A DNA stretch of 10,343 nt. Source: Spirochaetaceae bacterium (lineage in GTDB: Bacteria > Spirochaetota > Spirochaetia > Treponematales > Breznakiellaceae). Each line of letters begins with the position of its first letter. Position 1 is the stretch's first letter. The stretch is from positions 1-10,343 of the forward strand of contig JAITXS010000096.1 of NCBI GenBank assembly GCA_031284645.1, in the 5' to 3' direction. The notes under the pieces were generated by a model. The model was not told where the DNA came from and searched no databases. It saw nothing but the letters and a program-made list of their open reading frames with translations. This document shows positions 1-5,016 of this stretch, piece by piece. The translations under genes were made by a program, and so were the position numbers.

Positions 1-51
1 TGGCTGACACGGTAGCAGGATACCTGTATCCGTACGCCCACAGCGCTGCGC

Positions 52-133
52 CCCAATACCCAATACCCAATACCCAATACCCAATACCCAATACCCAATA
101 CCCAATACCCAATACCCAATACCCAATACCCAA
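52..133. repeat. 7-bp tandem repeat array, CCCAATA x 11.7
   Basis: Eleven perfect head-to-tail copies of CCCAATA are followed by a partial CCCAA. Read on the minus strand the unit is TATTGGG, so that strand carries twelve GGG tracts separated by 4-nt loops. This is a canonical G-quadruplex motif with a telomere-like look. The unit length is not a multiple of three, and no start codon or credible gene was seen across it. Perfect identity between copies suggests recent slippage, so copy number probably varies between strains. Confidence 0.97.
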
Positions 134-136
134 ATT

Positions 137-164
137 ATTATTTAAGTACAAAAACCTTTGTCAA
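137..164 (-). promoter_or_regulatory. Leftward sigma70-type promoter abutting the tandem array
   Basis: On the minus strand a perfect -35 hexamer TTGACA (159-164) is followed by a 16-bp spacer and AATAAT (137-142, five of six matches to TATAAT). Start would fall near position 130, inside the first GGG tract of the array. The RNA would therefore begin with repeated GGGUAUU units. It could serve a gene beyond the left edge or make a short non-coding RNA. The prediction rests only on hexamer quality and spacing. Confidence 0.5.
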
Positions 165-207
165 GCCCCCTGTGGGGAAAATCAGCAATTTCAATATAAA
201 ACCTCGA

Positions 208-264
208 AAAACAGAAAGCGCAGTCAGCGCGGAATTTCTCCGCATTGACTGCGCTTTCTGTTTT
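208..264. terminator. Long perfect hairpin, probable bidirectional terminator
   Basis: Arms 208-226 and 246-264 are perfect 19-bp reverse complements (AAAACAGAAAGCGCAGTCA and its complement). They enclose a second stem, GCGGA/TCCGC (229-233 with 239-243). The outer ends are A4 and T4, so either strand could terminate here. It would insulate the lipoprotein gene from transcription arriving from the left. The length of the stem also fits a small dispersed palindromic element. Confidence 0.6.
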
Positions 265-300
265 GTCAATGACATAGCGGGTCAAGGGGAATTGGGTAAA

Positions 301-354
301 GGGTAATGAGATGTCTGGTAAAACCCGGACCCTATACCCAATCACCCAAAACCC
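301..354. repeat. GGGT/ACCC palindromic repeat, copy 1
   Basis: A G-rich left arm (GGGTAATGAG) is joined by the core TCTGGTAAAACCC (314-326) to a C-rich right arm. Five CCC tracts (324-326, 330-332, 337-339, 345-347, 352-354) with loops of 3 to 5 nt make a G-quadruplex motif on the minus strand. This core is closest to that of copy 5 near 2291. Confidence 0.75.
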
Positions 355-360
355 TAAATG

Positions 361-424
361 AGGGTCTAGGGTAGGGGATTTCTGATAAAATCAAAACCCT
401 ATACCCTGCACCCTGGTAAGACCC
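361..424. repeat. GGGT/ACCC palindromic repeat, copy 2
   Basis: The left arm AGGGTCTAGGGTAGGGG leads into ATTTCTGATAAAATC (378-392) and then a C-rich arm with CCC tracts at 397, 404, 411 and 422. The 19 bases 374-392 are identical to 2074-2092 in copy 3. The arms can pair (GGGTAGGG with CCCTATACCC, imperfectly) around the A/T-rich centre. It sits directly upstream of the lipoprotein gene and contains its candidate extended -10. Confidence 0.8.
383..391 (+). promoter_or_regulatory. Candidate extended -10 promoter inside repeat copy 2
   Basis: TGATAAAAT matches the extended -10 form TGnTATAAT at all but one base. No recognisable -35 lies at the usual distance, which extended -10 promoters can tolerate. 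Start would be near 398, giving a leader of about 50 nt before the ATG at 448. The same TGATAAAAT occurs in repeat copies 3 and 4, so the repeat may carry a portable promoter. No better promoter was seen between the hairpin ending at 264 and the gene. Confidence 0.35.
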
Positions 425-447
425 TAATAAGCAAGGAGGGAAAAAAG

Positions 448-1977
448 ATGGTAGCAAGGAAAAATCTGACGGCATTAATACTGGGTATTATGCTCTCTGC
501 GGGAATGGTCTCGTGCGAGAACTGGATGATCGAGAAGCTGCTTGAGCGGAACGAGCCTTCTGGCGGGGGAAACGGCGGCGATTCGACTGTGGATGTAACG
601 GGGGTGGAGATAACAAACGGGACAGAGCGTCGCGGCGAGGTCGGGAGTGCATTGGTAATCAGGGCGGAAGTATATCCTGCCAACGCAACGAGCAAAGAAG
701 TGAAATGGACATCAAACAATCCTGAGATAGCGGATGTCGCAGGGACAGCAAATGGGGCCACAGTACAGTTATTTGGAGTAGGGAGCACGGAAATAAAGGT
801 AAAGACGGCGAACGGGGAGAAGGAAGCGGTTTGTACAATAACTGTAGTTCCCGCAGGCTCAGGGGTGGTGGTAACGGGGATAAGCCTGAACAGATACAGT
901 CTGAGAATGGAAGAAGGGGATAGCGCGGAAACACTTGAGGCAACAGTGTTGGCGACAAGCGTAACGGACCAGACAATAAGCTGGGCATCAAGTAATACAG
1001 ACGTAGCAACGGTGGACGCAAGCAGCGGGCAGATAACACTGGTAACACCGGTAGGATTAGGGAGTACGGATATAACGGCGAGTGTAAGCGGCATAACTCC
1101 GGCAGTCTGTAGGGTAACGGTGAGTGAATCAACAAATCTGGCGATAAAGTTCAACGCTACGGGTACAGGCCGCGATCTGGTAGCAGACACTTTTCAGAAG
1201 ATACACAATTATTTGAGTGGACTTTCCGTCCCGTTATTTATAAATATGGACAAAAAGATCAGGCTGGGGGACTACGTGGAGCTGGCAGATTTGGCGGTGG
1301 CCGAATACCCTACTGGTGATCCTGCTGGGGGGAAAATAGAAGCGGGCTCTCTTGCGGCGCAGCCGGACAGGAGGCGCTTGATGGTAGTAGGGATAAACTC
1401 TTTTAACCCGGGTGCCAATGGCAGAACGAGTTACACAGGAGGCGTGACACCTGCAATACCGCATATCGTGATGCAGTTTAAGGATACACCGGTAGACCGT
1501 CGGATGGAGCAAACGAATAGGAATGACAATGGGTATAGCGGGAGTGAGATGAGGAATTATCTGATAAGTGGTTCAGGGAGATTTTACACGGGTTTAAAGG
1601 ATGCAGGAGTGCCGGTGGACAATGGTGCTATCATCTGGGCACCTAAAAGGTACGTAGCAAATAAGGGAAACGGGGCGACTTCTGCATCTCTGATAGAAGA
1701 CAAGATATGGCTGCCGACAGAGCGGGAGATATTTCGGGGCAGGAAGTATTCAGTAGAAGCATATGAGACAGAGATTAATCAGACCTGGCTTGAATATTAT
1801 ATCAGTGATGACAGGCGGAAGAAGCCTTCGGCATTTAACGGGGGGGGTGTCTACTGGCTAGCGTCGCCATATTACGACAATCCTCCCTACTTTTTCTGCG
1901 CTGTGAATCGTGGGGTTCCCGATTTCCCCACCGCGCCCGTTGCGGCAGGCGTTGCCCCTGCTTTCTGTGTGAAGTAG
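448..1977 (+). CDS. Surface lipoprotein, two Ig-like (Big_2) domains plus DUF6273-like C-terminus
   Basis: 509 aa. A strong AAGGAGG (433-439) lies 8 bp before the ATG, fixing the start. Residues 1-22 are a lipoprotein signal peptide (basic MVARK, hydrophobic core) with a relaxed spirochete lipobox MVSC, so Cys23 would be lipidated. A Gly-rich linker (about 38-45) follows. Two bacterial Ig-like type 2 domains lie at about 48-135 and 140-226; each has VTGVEI or VTGISL near its start and the W(T/A)SSN-type core. From about 230 to the end the protein resembles DUF6273: WLPTEREIF (about 426), a YY(I)SDD segment, YWLASP (469-474) and a terminal GVAPAFCVK. Residues 475-502 have codon usage unlike the rest. 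The likely role is a surface-exposed binding protein or variable antigen; the ligand is unknown. The Ig-like and lipoprotein calls are firm, the C-terminal family call less so. It appears to be transcribed alone, bracketed by repeats. Confidence 0.9.
   Translation: MVARKNLTALILGIMLSAGMVSCENWMIEKLLERNEPSGGGNGGDSTVDVTGVEITNGTERRGEVGSALVIRAEVYPANATSKEVKWTSNNPEIADVAGTANGATVQLFGVGSTEIKVKTANGEKEAVCTITVVPAGSGVVVTGISLNRYSLRMEEGDSAETLEATVLATSVTDQTISWASSNTDVATVDASSGQITLVTPVGLGSTDITASVSGITPAVCRVTVSESTNLAIKFNATGTGRDLVADTFQKIHNYLSGLSVPLFINMDKKIRLGDYVELADLAVAEYPTGDPAGGKIEAGSLAAQPDRRRLMVVGINSFNPGANGRTSYTGGVTPAIPHIVMQFKDTPVDRRMEQTNRNDNGYSGSEMRNYLISGSGRFYTGLKDAGVPVDNGAIIWAPKRYVANKGNGATSASLIEDKIWLPTEREIFRGRKYSVEAYETEINQTWLEYYISDDRRKKPSAFNGGGVYWLASPYYDNPPYFFCAVNRGVPDFPTAPVAAGVAPAFCVK
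1840..1847 (+). repeat. G8 mononucleotide run inside the lipoprotein gene
   Basis: Eight consecutive G bases encode part of a Gly-Gly-Gly stretch just before YWLASP. Loss of one G would bring a TAG within a few codons (reading Gly-Gly-Val-Ser-Thr-Gly-stop), removing the last 40 or so residues. Gain of one G would read a different Cys/Arg-rich tail to a TAG at 1978-1980. Poly-G runs of about this length are known to be unstable in Treponema pallidum. Confidence 0.85.
1870..1953 (+). other. Candidate variable segment at the lipoprotein C-terminus
   Basis: Of 28 codons here (residues 475-502), 23 end in a pyrimidine. In a control stretch of the same gene (1021-1104) only 8 of 28 do. A run of NNY codons between conserved YWLASP and GVAPAF is what adenine-directed mutagenesis of AAY codons by a diversity-generating retroelement would leave. 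Recombination with donor copies could also produce it. No template repeat or reverse transcriptase is in the window, so this is inference from composition and position. Confidence 0.4.
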
Positions 1978-1981
1978 TTTA

Positions 1982-2006
1982 GGGTAGTAGGGGATGGGGT
2001 GGAGGG
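1982..2006 (+). other. G-quadruplex motif just after the lipoprotein stop codon
   Basis: Four G tracts (1982-1984, 1990-1993, 1996-1999, 2004-2006) are separated by loops of 5, 2 and 4 nt. This satisfies the G3+N1-7 rule on the coding strand, beginning five bases after the stop codon. In the RNA it would lie in the 3' untranslated region. Confidence 0.7.
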
Positions 2007-2060
2007 TTATGGTAATAAAAGAAAGCTGCTGATCTGCCCCTTGCCCCTCTTACTCTGCTT

Positions 2061-2120
2061 CGGGTATGGGGTCGGGGATTTCTGATAAAATCTATACCCT
2101 ACAACCCTTGCCCTGAACCC
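2061..2120. repeat. GGGT/ACCC palindromic repeat, copy 3
   Basis: The G-rich arm CGGGTATGGGGTCGGGG leads into ATTTCTGATAAAATC and a C-rich arm. Bases 2074-2092 are identical to 374-392 upstream of the lipoprotein gene. CCC tracts at 2097-2099, 2105-2107, 2111-2113 and 2118-2120 (loops 5, 3, 4) make a minus-strand G4 motif. It also contains the extended -10-like TGATAAAAT. Confidence 0.8.
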
Positions 2121-2125
2121 TTTTG

Positions 2126-2196
2126 TGGTCGGGAAGTCTTCATATTTGATCCACCGGCACCATTCAGGGCGGGCACTGCCCCTAAAGCGATATTGC
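2126..2196 (+). repeat. 71-bp dispersed repeat, copy A
   Basis: This copy matches 2478-2548 at 65 of 71 positions. It begins TGGTCGGGAAG, has ATTTGATCCACCGGCACC in the middle and ends near CTGCCCCTAAAGCG. The internal GGGCGGGCACTGCCC is itself partly palindromic. No open frame is shared convincingly between the copies, so it looks like a non-coding dispersed element. Confidence 0.85.
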
Positions 2197-2200
2197 AATG

Positions 2201-2253
2201 GTAGTAGGGGTCAGGGTAGAAAATTACTGATAAAATCTAAACCCTATTACCCC
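2201..2253. repeat. GGGT/ACCC palindromic repeat, copy 4
   Basis: The left arm GTAGTAGGGGTCAGGGTAG leads into the core AAAATTACTGATAAAATC (2220-2237) and the right arm TAAACCCTATTACCCC. It diverges from copies 2 and 3 in the first half of the core (ATTACTG against ATTTCTG) but keeps TGATAAAATC. Confidence 0.7.
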
Positions 2254-2275
2254 GAAGCAAAGGATCAGGAGCATT

Positions 2276-2327
2276 AGGGATAGGACAGGGTCTTTCTGGT
2301 AAAACCCATACCCCATACCCAAAACCC
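2276..2327. repeat. GGGT/ACCC palindromic repeat, copy 5
   Basis: The left arm AGGGATAGGACAGGG leads into the core TCTTTCTGGTAAAACCC (2291-2307). Four C tracts (2305-2307, 2311-2314, 2318-2320, 2325-2327) with loops of 3, 3 and 4 nt make a clean minus-strand G4 motif. The core shares CTGGTAAAACCC with copy 1, so the family has two subtypes (CTGATAAAATC and CTGGTAAAACCC). Confidence 0.75.
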
Positions 2328-2432
2328 TATCATATACTTATAGTGAAGCGCGTGTTTTTTGCTTTAATGCATCTGTAAAAAAAGTGCATTTTAAAAAAAG
2401 AACAAAGAATTGGAATATGAGATAAAAGAAAT

Positions 2433-2461
2433 CCTTAAAAAAGCTATTTGGTTTTTTAAGG
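2433..2461. terminator. A/T-rich hairpin, possible terminator
   Basis: CCTTAAAAAA (2433-2442) and TTTTTTAAGG (2452-2461) form a perfect 10-bp stem with a 9-nt loop. It has little GC and no separate T tract, so it would be weak as an intrinsic terminator. It could end leftover transcription from the lipoprotein gene about 450 bp upstream. Confidence 0.3.
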
Positions 2462-2477
2462 GTTTTACCTCTTACCT

Positions 2478-2548
2478 TGGTCGGGAAGCTTTCACGTTTG
2501 ATCCACCGGCACCATTCAGGGCGGGCTCTGCCCCTAAAGCGATGTTGC
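2478..2548 (+). repeat. 71-bp dispersed repeat, copy B
   Basis: This is a direct repeat of 2126-2196 (6 differences in 71). Its right end GCGGGCTCTGCCCCTAAAGCG (2521-2541) is inverted, with one mismatch, at 2687-2707. Copy B and the inverted copy therefore bound a segment of about 145 bp containing two further hairpins, which looks like a small MITE-like unit. Confidence 0.85.
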
Positions 2549-2566
2549 TGAACATCCGCAATACGG

Positions 2567-2600
2567 CAGGGCGAAGATTTCCAAAAAAATCTTCGCCCTG
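2567..2600. repeat. 14-bp perfect hairpin within the MITE-like unit
   Basis: CAGGGCGAAGATTT (2567-2580) pairs perfectly with AAATCTTCGCCCTG (2587-2600) across a 6-nt loop. The stem is strong but not followed by a T tract on either strand, so it is a structural element rather than an ordinary terminator. Confidence 0.75.
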
Positions 2601-2615
2601 TCGGTGTAATGGCCG

Positions 2616-2676
2616 CGTTTTTGCTAAATTTCGATAATGCGACTGTCTGCCGAAGGCTGACTTGTTAGCAAAAACG
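2616..2676. repeat. 12-bp perfect inverted repeat with internal stem
   Basis: CGTTTTTGCTAA (2616-2627) is perfectly complementary to TTAGCAAAAACG (2665-2676). The 37-nt loop contains a smaller stem at 2645-2661 (GTC-T-GCC, loop GAA, GGC-T-GAC). It lies between copy B and the inverted copy C and could fold as a cruciform or RNA structure. Confidence 0.65.
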
Positions 2677-2686
2677 GGCACCCAAG

Positions 2687-2735
2687 CGCTTTAGGGGCAA
2701 AGCCCGCACTGAAGAGGAATATGTTTCAAATATGA
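2687..2735 (-). repeat. 71-bp repeat family, inverted diverged copy C
   Basis: On the minus strand this reads TTCATATTTGA, about 12 unrelated bases, then TTCAGTGCGGGC and TTGCCCCTAAAGCG. Both outer blocks match copy A (2140-2189) in the same order and nearly the same spacing, while the middle differs. The perfect 13-bp core is CGCTTTAGGGGCA (2687-2699). Confidence 0.65.
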
Positions 2736-2749
2736 ATCGCCGGAGCCAC

Positions 2750-2778
2750 TTGACCTTTCATGCGGAAACTTTCATACT
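2750..2778 (+). promoter_or_regulatory. Promoter for tRNA-Gly
   Basis: TTGACC (2750-2755) and CATACT (2773-2778) are separated by 17 bp. Start would be near 2785, only about 5 nt before the mature tRNA end. TACTTT with a 19-bp spacer is a weaker alternative -10. The -35 lies just beyond the inverted repeat copy C. Confidence 0.5.
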
Positions 2779-2789
2779 TTATAGACAGT

Positions 2790-2861
2790 GCGGGAATAGC
2801 TCAGTGGTAGAGCGCCACCTTGCCAAGGTGGATGTCGCGGGTCCGACTCCCGTTTCCCGCT
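2790..2861 (+). tRNA. tRNA-Gly (anticodon GCC)
   Basis: A complete cloverleaf is visible. The acceptor is GCGGGAA/TTCCCGC (2790-2796 with 2854-2860), the D arm is GCTC-AGTGGTA-GAGC, and the anticodon stem is CCACC/GGTGG with loop TTGCCAA. The anticodon GCC is at 2822-2824. The T arm is GCGGG/CCCGT with loop TCCGACT. The discriminator is T and CCA is not encoded. It decodes GGC and GGU glycine codons. Confidence 0.97.
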
Positions 2862-2970
2862 CAAAAAGTACGGGTGGTGCTTCCCATAGCTAATACGGGG
2901 CTTCGGTGATGGTAGTCCCTGAAAAGGGTGCATTAAAGCAATTCTTGAATAACGGATTTACAAGGCACAA

Positions 2971-2988
2971 CGCCGTAAGGCGGTTTTT
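2971..2988 (+). terminator. Short hairpin with T tract after tRNA-Gly
   Basis: CGCC-GTAA-GGCG (2971-2982) is followed by G and five T. The right arm can instead pair with downstream GCCGCC (2992-2997), forming GGCGGT...GCCGCC. The two folds exclude each other. It may end tRNA read-through, or act as a leader structure if transcription continues into tig. The stem is short. Confidence 0.4.
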
Positions 2989-3003
2989 AAAGCCGCCCCA
3001 AAT

Positions 3004-3009
3004 TATAAT
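3004..3009 (+). promoter_or_regulatory. Candidate -10 for tig-clpP-clpX
   Basis: A perfect TATAAT lies 21 bp before the GTG start of tig. No good -35 stands 16-18 bp upstream, because that position is taken by the hairpin region around 2980. The leader would be very short (about 15 nt). Read-through from the tRNA promoter is an alternative source of transcription. Confidence 0.3.
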
Positions 3010-3030
3010 TTTATATTAAAGAGGAATATC

Positions 3031-4380
3031 GTGGCAGGAACTGAAATTCAAAGGCTGGAACACTCAGCTGTAAAATTAACTATCACCTTAACAAAGGATG
3101 AGGCGAAGTCGGAGTATGACAAACATTTAAAAGAGTTGTTAAAAACCGCGCAGCTTCCCGGCTTCAGGCGGGGCAAAGTGCCGTCTGAAGTGCTTGAGCA
3201 TAAAATCGGCCCGGCGCTGAAAGAGGATATTTTAAATCAGATTATCAGTGACAAGCTGGGAGAGTGTTTTAAAGAAGAAAAAATTCCAAAAGAGGATATG
3301 CCGCTTGAGTACAGCGAGCCTGCAATTGACGGCGAACCGAAACCCGACTTTGAGAATGATATCAGCTTCTCGGTAAGCTATGATGTTATGCCGAAAGTAT
3401 CGCTTAACAAGTGGGAAGGCTTTGAACTTGAGCTGGATGATGCACAAATTACCGATGAAGATATTAATAATGAGCTTGAAAAAATCCGGGATCGGAACGC
3501 GATCGTTATGGACCGGGACGATGATGCGGTCGCACAAAAAGGTGATATCGTCACAGTGGATTACAGTGAGCTCGATGAAAACGGAGAAAGCATATCAGGA
3601 ACTAAACGCGAGGATTTTGTCTTTACTCTTGGAAGTGGTCAAAACCATTTCAAATTTGACGATGAAATCATCGGCCTAAAAAAGAACGAAAGCCGCGATT
3701 TTGAGAAACATTTTCCGCAGGATTTTGAGGATAAAGAGCTTGCCGCTACAACAAAAAAACTCCGCGTAACTATTAAGGCAATTAAAGAAAAAAAACTGCC
3801 CGATTTGGATGATGATTTAGCACAGGATGTCGGAGAGCAATTTAAAACACTTGCTGATCTAAAAAAAGATCTCACGGAAAAACTCGAAACACGACTGGCA
3901 GATGCTTTAAAAATAAGAAAGCAGGATGCCATTATCAATAAAATAATCGAAGCAAACCCGATTGATCTGCCGGAATCAATGATAAAAGCCGAGATTTTCA
4001 ATGCTATGCAGCGGGTCATGGGGCATTACGGCTTGACTGATAAATATATTCAACGCTTGTTTGGAGAAGACAGTGAAGTTGAAAAATTATGGCGGCCCAA
4101 AATCGAAAATCAGCTAAAAACAGGCCTGATCATCCGTGAACTTATAAAATTACAAAATATTGAACTTACGGACGCGGAAAAAGAACAAGAAATTCAGGAT
4201 TACGTCTCGAGATCAGGGAAGAGTATCGAAGAAGTCAGGAAGGCAATTGAAAACAATGAGCTTAATCTTTTTGATGATTTTGCCAAAGAAAAAAAGGTGT
4301 TTGCATTACTTGAATCAAAAAACATCATAAAAAAAGGAAAAAAAGTGAAATATCTGGATTTACTTCCGGAAAATGCTTAA
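3031..4380 (+). CDS. tig: Trigger factor (ribosome-associated chaperone and prolyl isomerase)
   Basis: 449 aa, a normal length for the family. Translation starts at GTG, with AAAGAGG (3018-3024) placed 6 bp before it. The N-terminal ribosome-binding domain (about 1-120) carries the signature GFRRGK at 44-49, which docks on ribosomal protein L23 near the exit tunnel. An FKBP-type prolyl isomerase domain lies at about 162-247 (from QKGDIVTVDY through FTLGSG to VTIKAIKEKKLP). The C-terminal helical domain (about 255-449) forms the chaperone cradle and is Lys/Glu-rich. The protein holds nascent chains in the cytoplasm. It is followed after 9 bp by clpP, the conserved tig-clpP-clpX order that pairs folding with proteolysis. 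Confidence 0.97.
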   Translation: MAGTEIQRLEHSAVKLTITLTKDEAKSEYDKHLKELLKTAQLPGFRRGKVPSEVLEHKIGPALKEDILNQIISDKLGECFKEEKIPKEDMPLEYSEPAIDGEPKPDFENDISFSVSYDVMPKVSLNKWEGFELELDDAQITDEDINNELEKIRDRNAIVMDRDDDAVAQKGDIVTVDYSELDENGESISGTKREDFVFTLGSGQNHFKFDDEIIGLKKNESRDFEKHFPQDFEDKELAATTKKLRVTIKAIKEKKLPDLDDDLAQDVGEQFKTLADLKKDLTEKLETRLADALKIRKQDAIINKIIEANPIDLPESMIKAEIFNAMQRVMGHYGLTDKYIQRLFGEDSEVEKLWRPKIENQLKTGLIIRELIKLQNIELTDAEKEQEIQDYVSRSGKSIEEVRKAIENNELNLFDDFAKEKKVFALLESKNIIKKGKKVKYLDLLPENA

Positions 4381-4389
4381 ATTACAAAT

Positions 4390-5007
4390 ATGAATGAAAA
4401 AATGAACAGTCTCGTGCCCATTGTTGTTGAACAGACAGGGGTGGGGGAACGCTCCTATGATATTTATTCGCGTCTTTTAAAAGACAGGATTGTCTTTCTT
4501 GATGGCGAAATTACTGATATAAGTGCGGATCTTGTTGTCGCTCAGTTACTTTTTTTGGACGGACAAGATACAGAAAAAGACATCAGTCTCTACATTAACT
4601 CGCAGGGCGGTTCCGTTATGGCGGGTCTTGCTATTTATGATACCATGCAGTATGTAAAGTGTGATGTACAGACGATTTGCGTTGGTCAGGCGGCAAGTAT
4701 GGGCGCGTTAATTCTAACCGCCGGTGCTCAGGGTAAAAGAATGGTTTTACCCTCATCACGGGTACTTATTCACCAACCGTGGGGTGGAGCTCAGGGACAG
4801 GCGCGTGATATCGGAATTCAGGCAAAGGAGATACTCCGCTTAAAAAAAATTACCATTGATTATTTTTCAAAACATTCGGGCAAAAGCAGAGATCAGATTG
4901 CAGCTGATATGGAACGTGACTTTTATATGTCGGCGGAGGATGCCGTGACTTACGGTATTGTCGATAAGGTTTTAATCCGTGCCGAAAAAAAAGCGGAAAA
5001 AGACTAA
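4390..5007 (+). CDS. clpP: ATP-dependent Clp protease proteolytic subunit ClpP
   Basis: 205 aa, a serine peptidase of family S14 that assembles as two stacked heptamers. The catalytic triad is visible as Ser103 (GQAASMGA), His128 (LIHQPWGG) and Asp177 (ERDFYMS). The oxyanion region reads INSQGGS (69-75), with Gln where INSPGG is usual. The N-terminus LVPIVVEQTGVGERSYDIYSR is typical and has little or no propeptide. No clear ribosome binding site precedes the ATG; an in-frame ATG at codon 5 is possible. Translation is probably coupled to tig, which ends 9 bp upstream. It degrades substrates fed by ClpX, encoded next. Whether a second ClpP exists elsewhere in the genome cannot be seen here. Confidence 0.97.
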   Translation: MNEKMNSLVPIVVEQTGVGERSYDIYSRLLKDRIVFLDGEITDISADLVVAQLLFLDGQDTEKDISLYINSQGGSVMAGLAIYDTMQYVKCDVQTICVGQAASMGALILTAGAQGKRMVLPSSRVLIHQPWGGAQGQARDIGIQAKEILRLKKITIDYFSKHSGKSRDQIAADMERDFYMSAEDAVTYGIVDKVLIRAEKKAEKD

Positions 5008-5016
5008 GGAGTTATT

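Larger units (their letters stand above)
1978..2789. other. Gene-free, repeat-rich intergenic region
   Basis: This 812-bp stretch holds no credible coding region. The short open frames at 2410-2637 (plus) and 2472-2681 (minus) run across repeats and hairpins and have no recognisable domain. Contents in order: a plus-strand G4 motif; GGGT/ACCC repeat copies 3, 4 and 5; two direct copies of a 71-bp repeat; an inverted relative of it; three hairpins; and the tRNA promoter. The layout suggests accumulation of small non-autonomous elements or decay of a duplicated segment. Confidence 0.75.

Noticed and set aside
52..133. CRISPR array or true telomere
   Set aside because: The units are 7 bp with no spacers, so it is not CRISPR. 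The telomere-like look is only sequence similarity; the array is internal to a chromosome-like gene context.
3..246. Plus-strand frame open from the left edge through the tandem array (heptapeptide repeat QYPIPNT)
   Set aside because: It has no visible start, and the repeat unit of 7 bp reads open by chance. The frame ends inside the 208-264 hairpin. It could be the tail of a gene beyond the edge but nothing supports this.
399..1190. 263-codon open frame on the minus strand opposite the lipoprotein gene
   Set aside because: It is a by-product of the purine-ending codon bias of the plus-strand gene. It has no ribosome binding site and no recognisable domain, and its Ser/Thr/Val/Pro composition is low-information.
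2410..2637. 75-codon plus-strand frame, and the opposing 69-codon frame at 2472-2681
   Set aside because: Both cross the 71-bp repeat and the 14-bp hairpin, lack a ribosome binding site, and copy A of the repeat does not preserve the reading frame.
2790..2861. tRNA-Gly as an integration site for a mobile island
   Set aside because: The accessory region lies on the 5' side of the tRNA, no duplicated 3' end was found elsewhere in the window, and no integrase is present.
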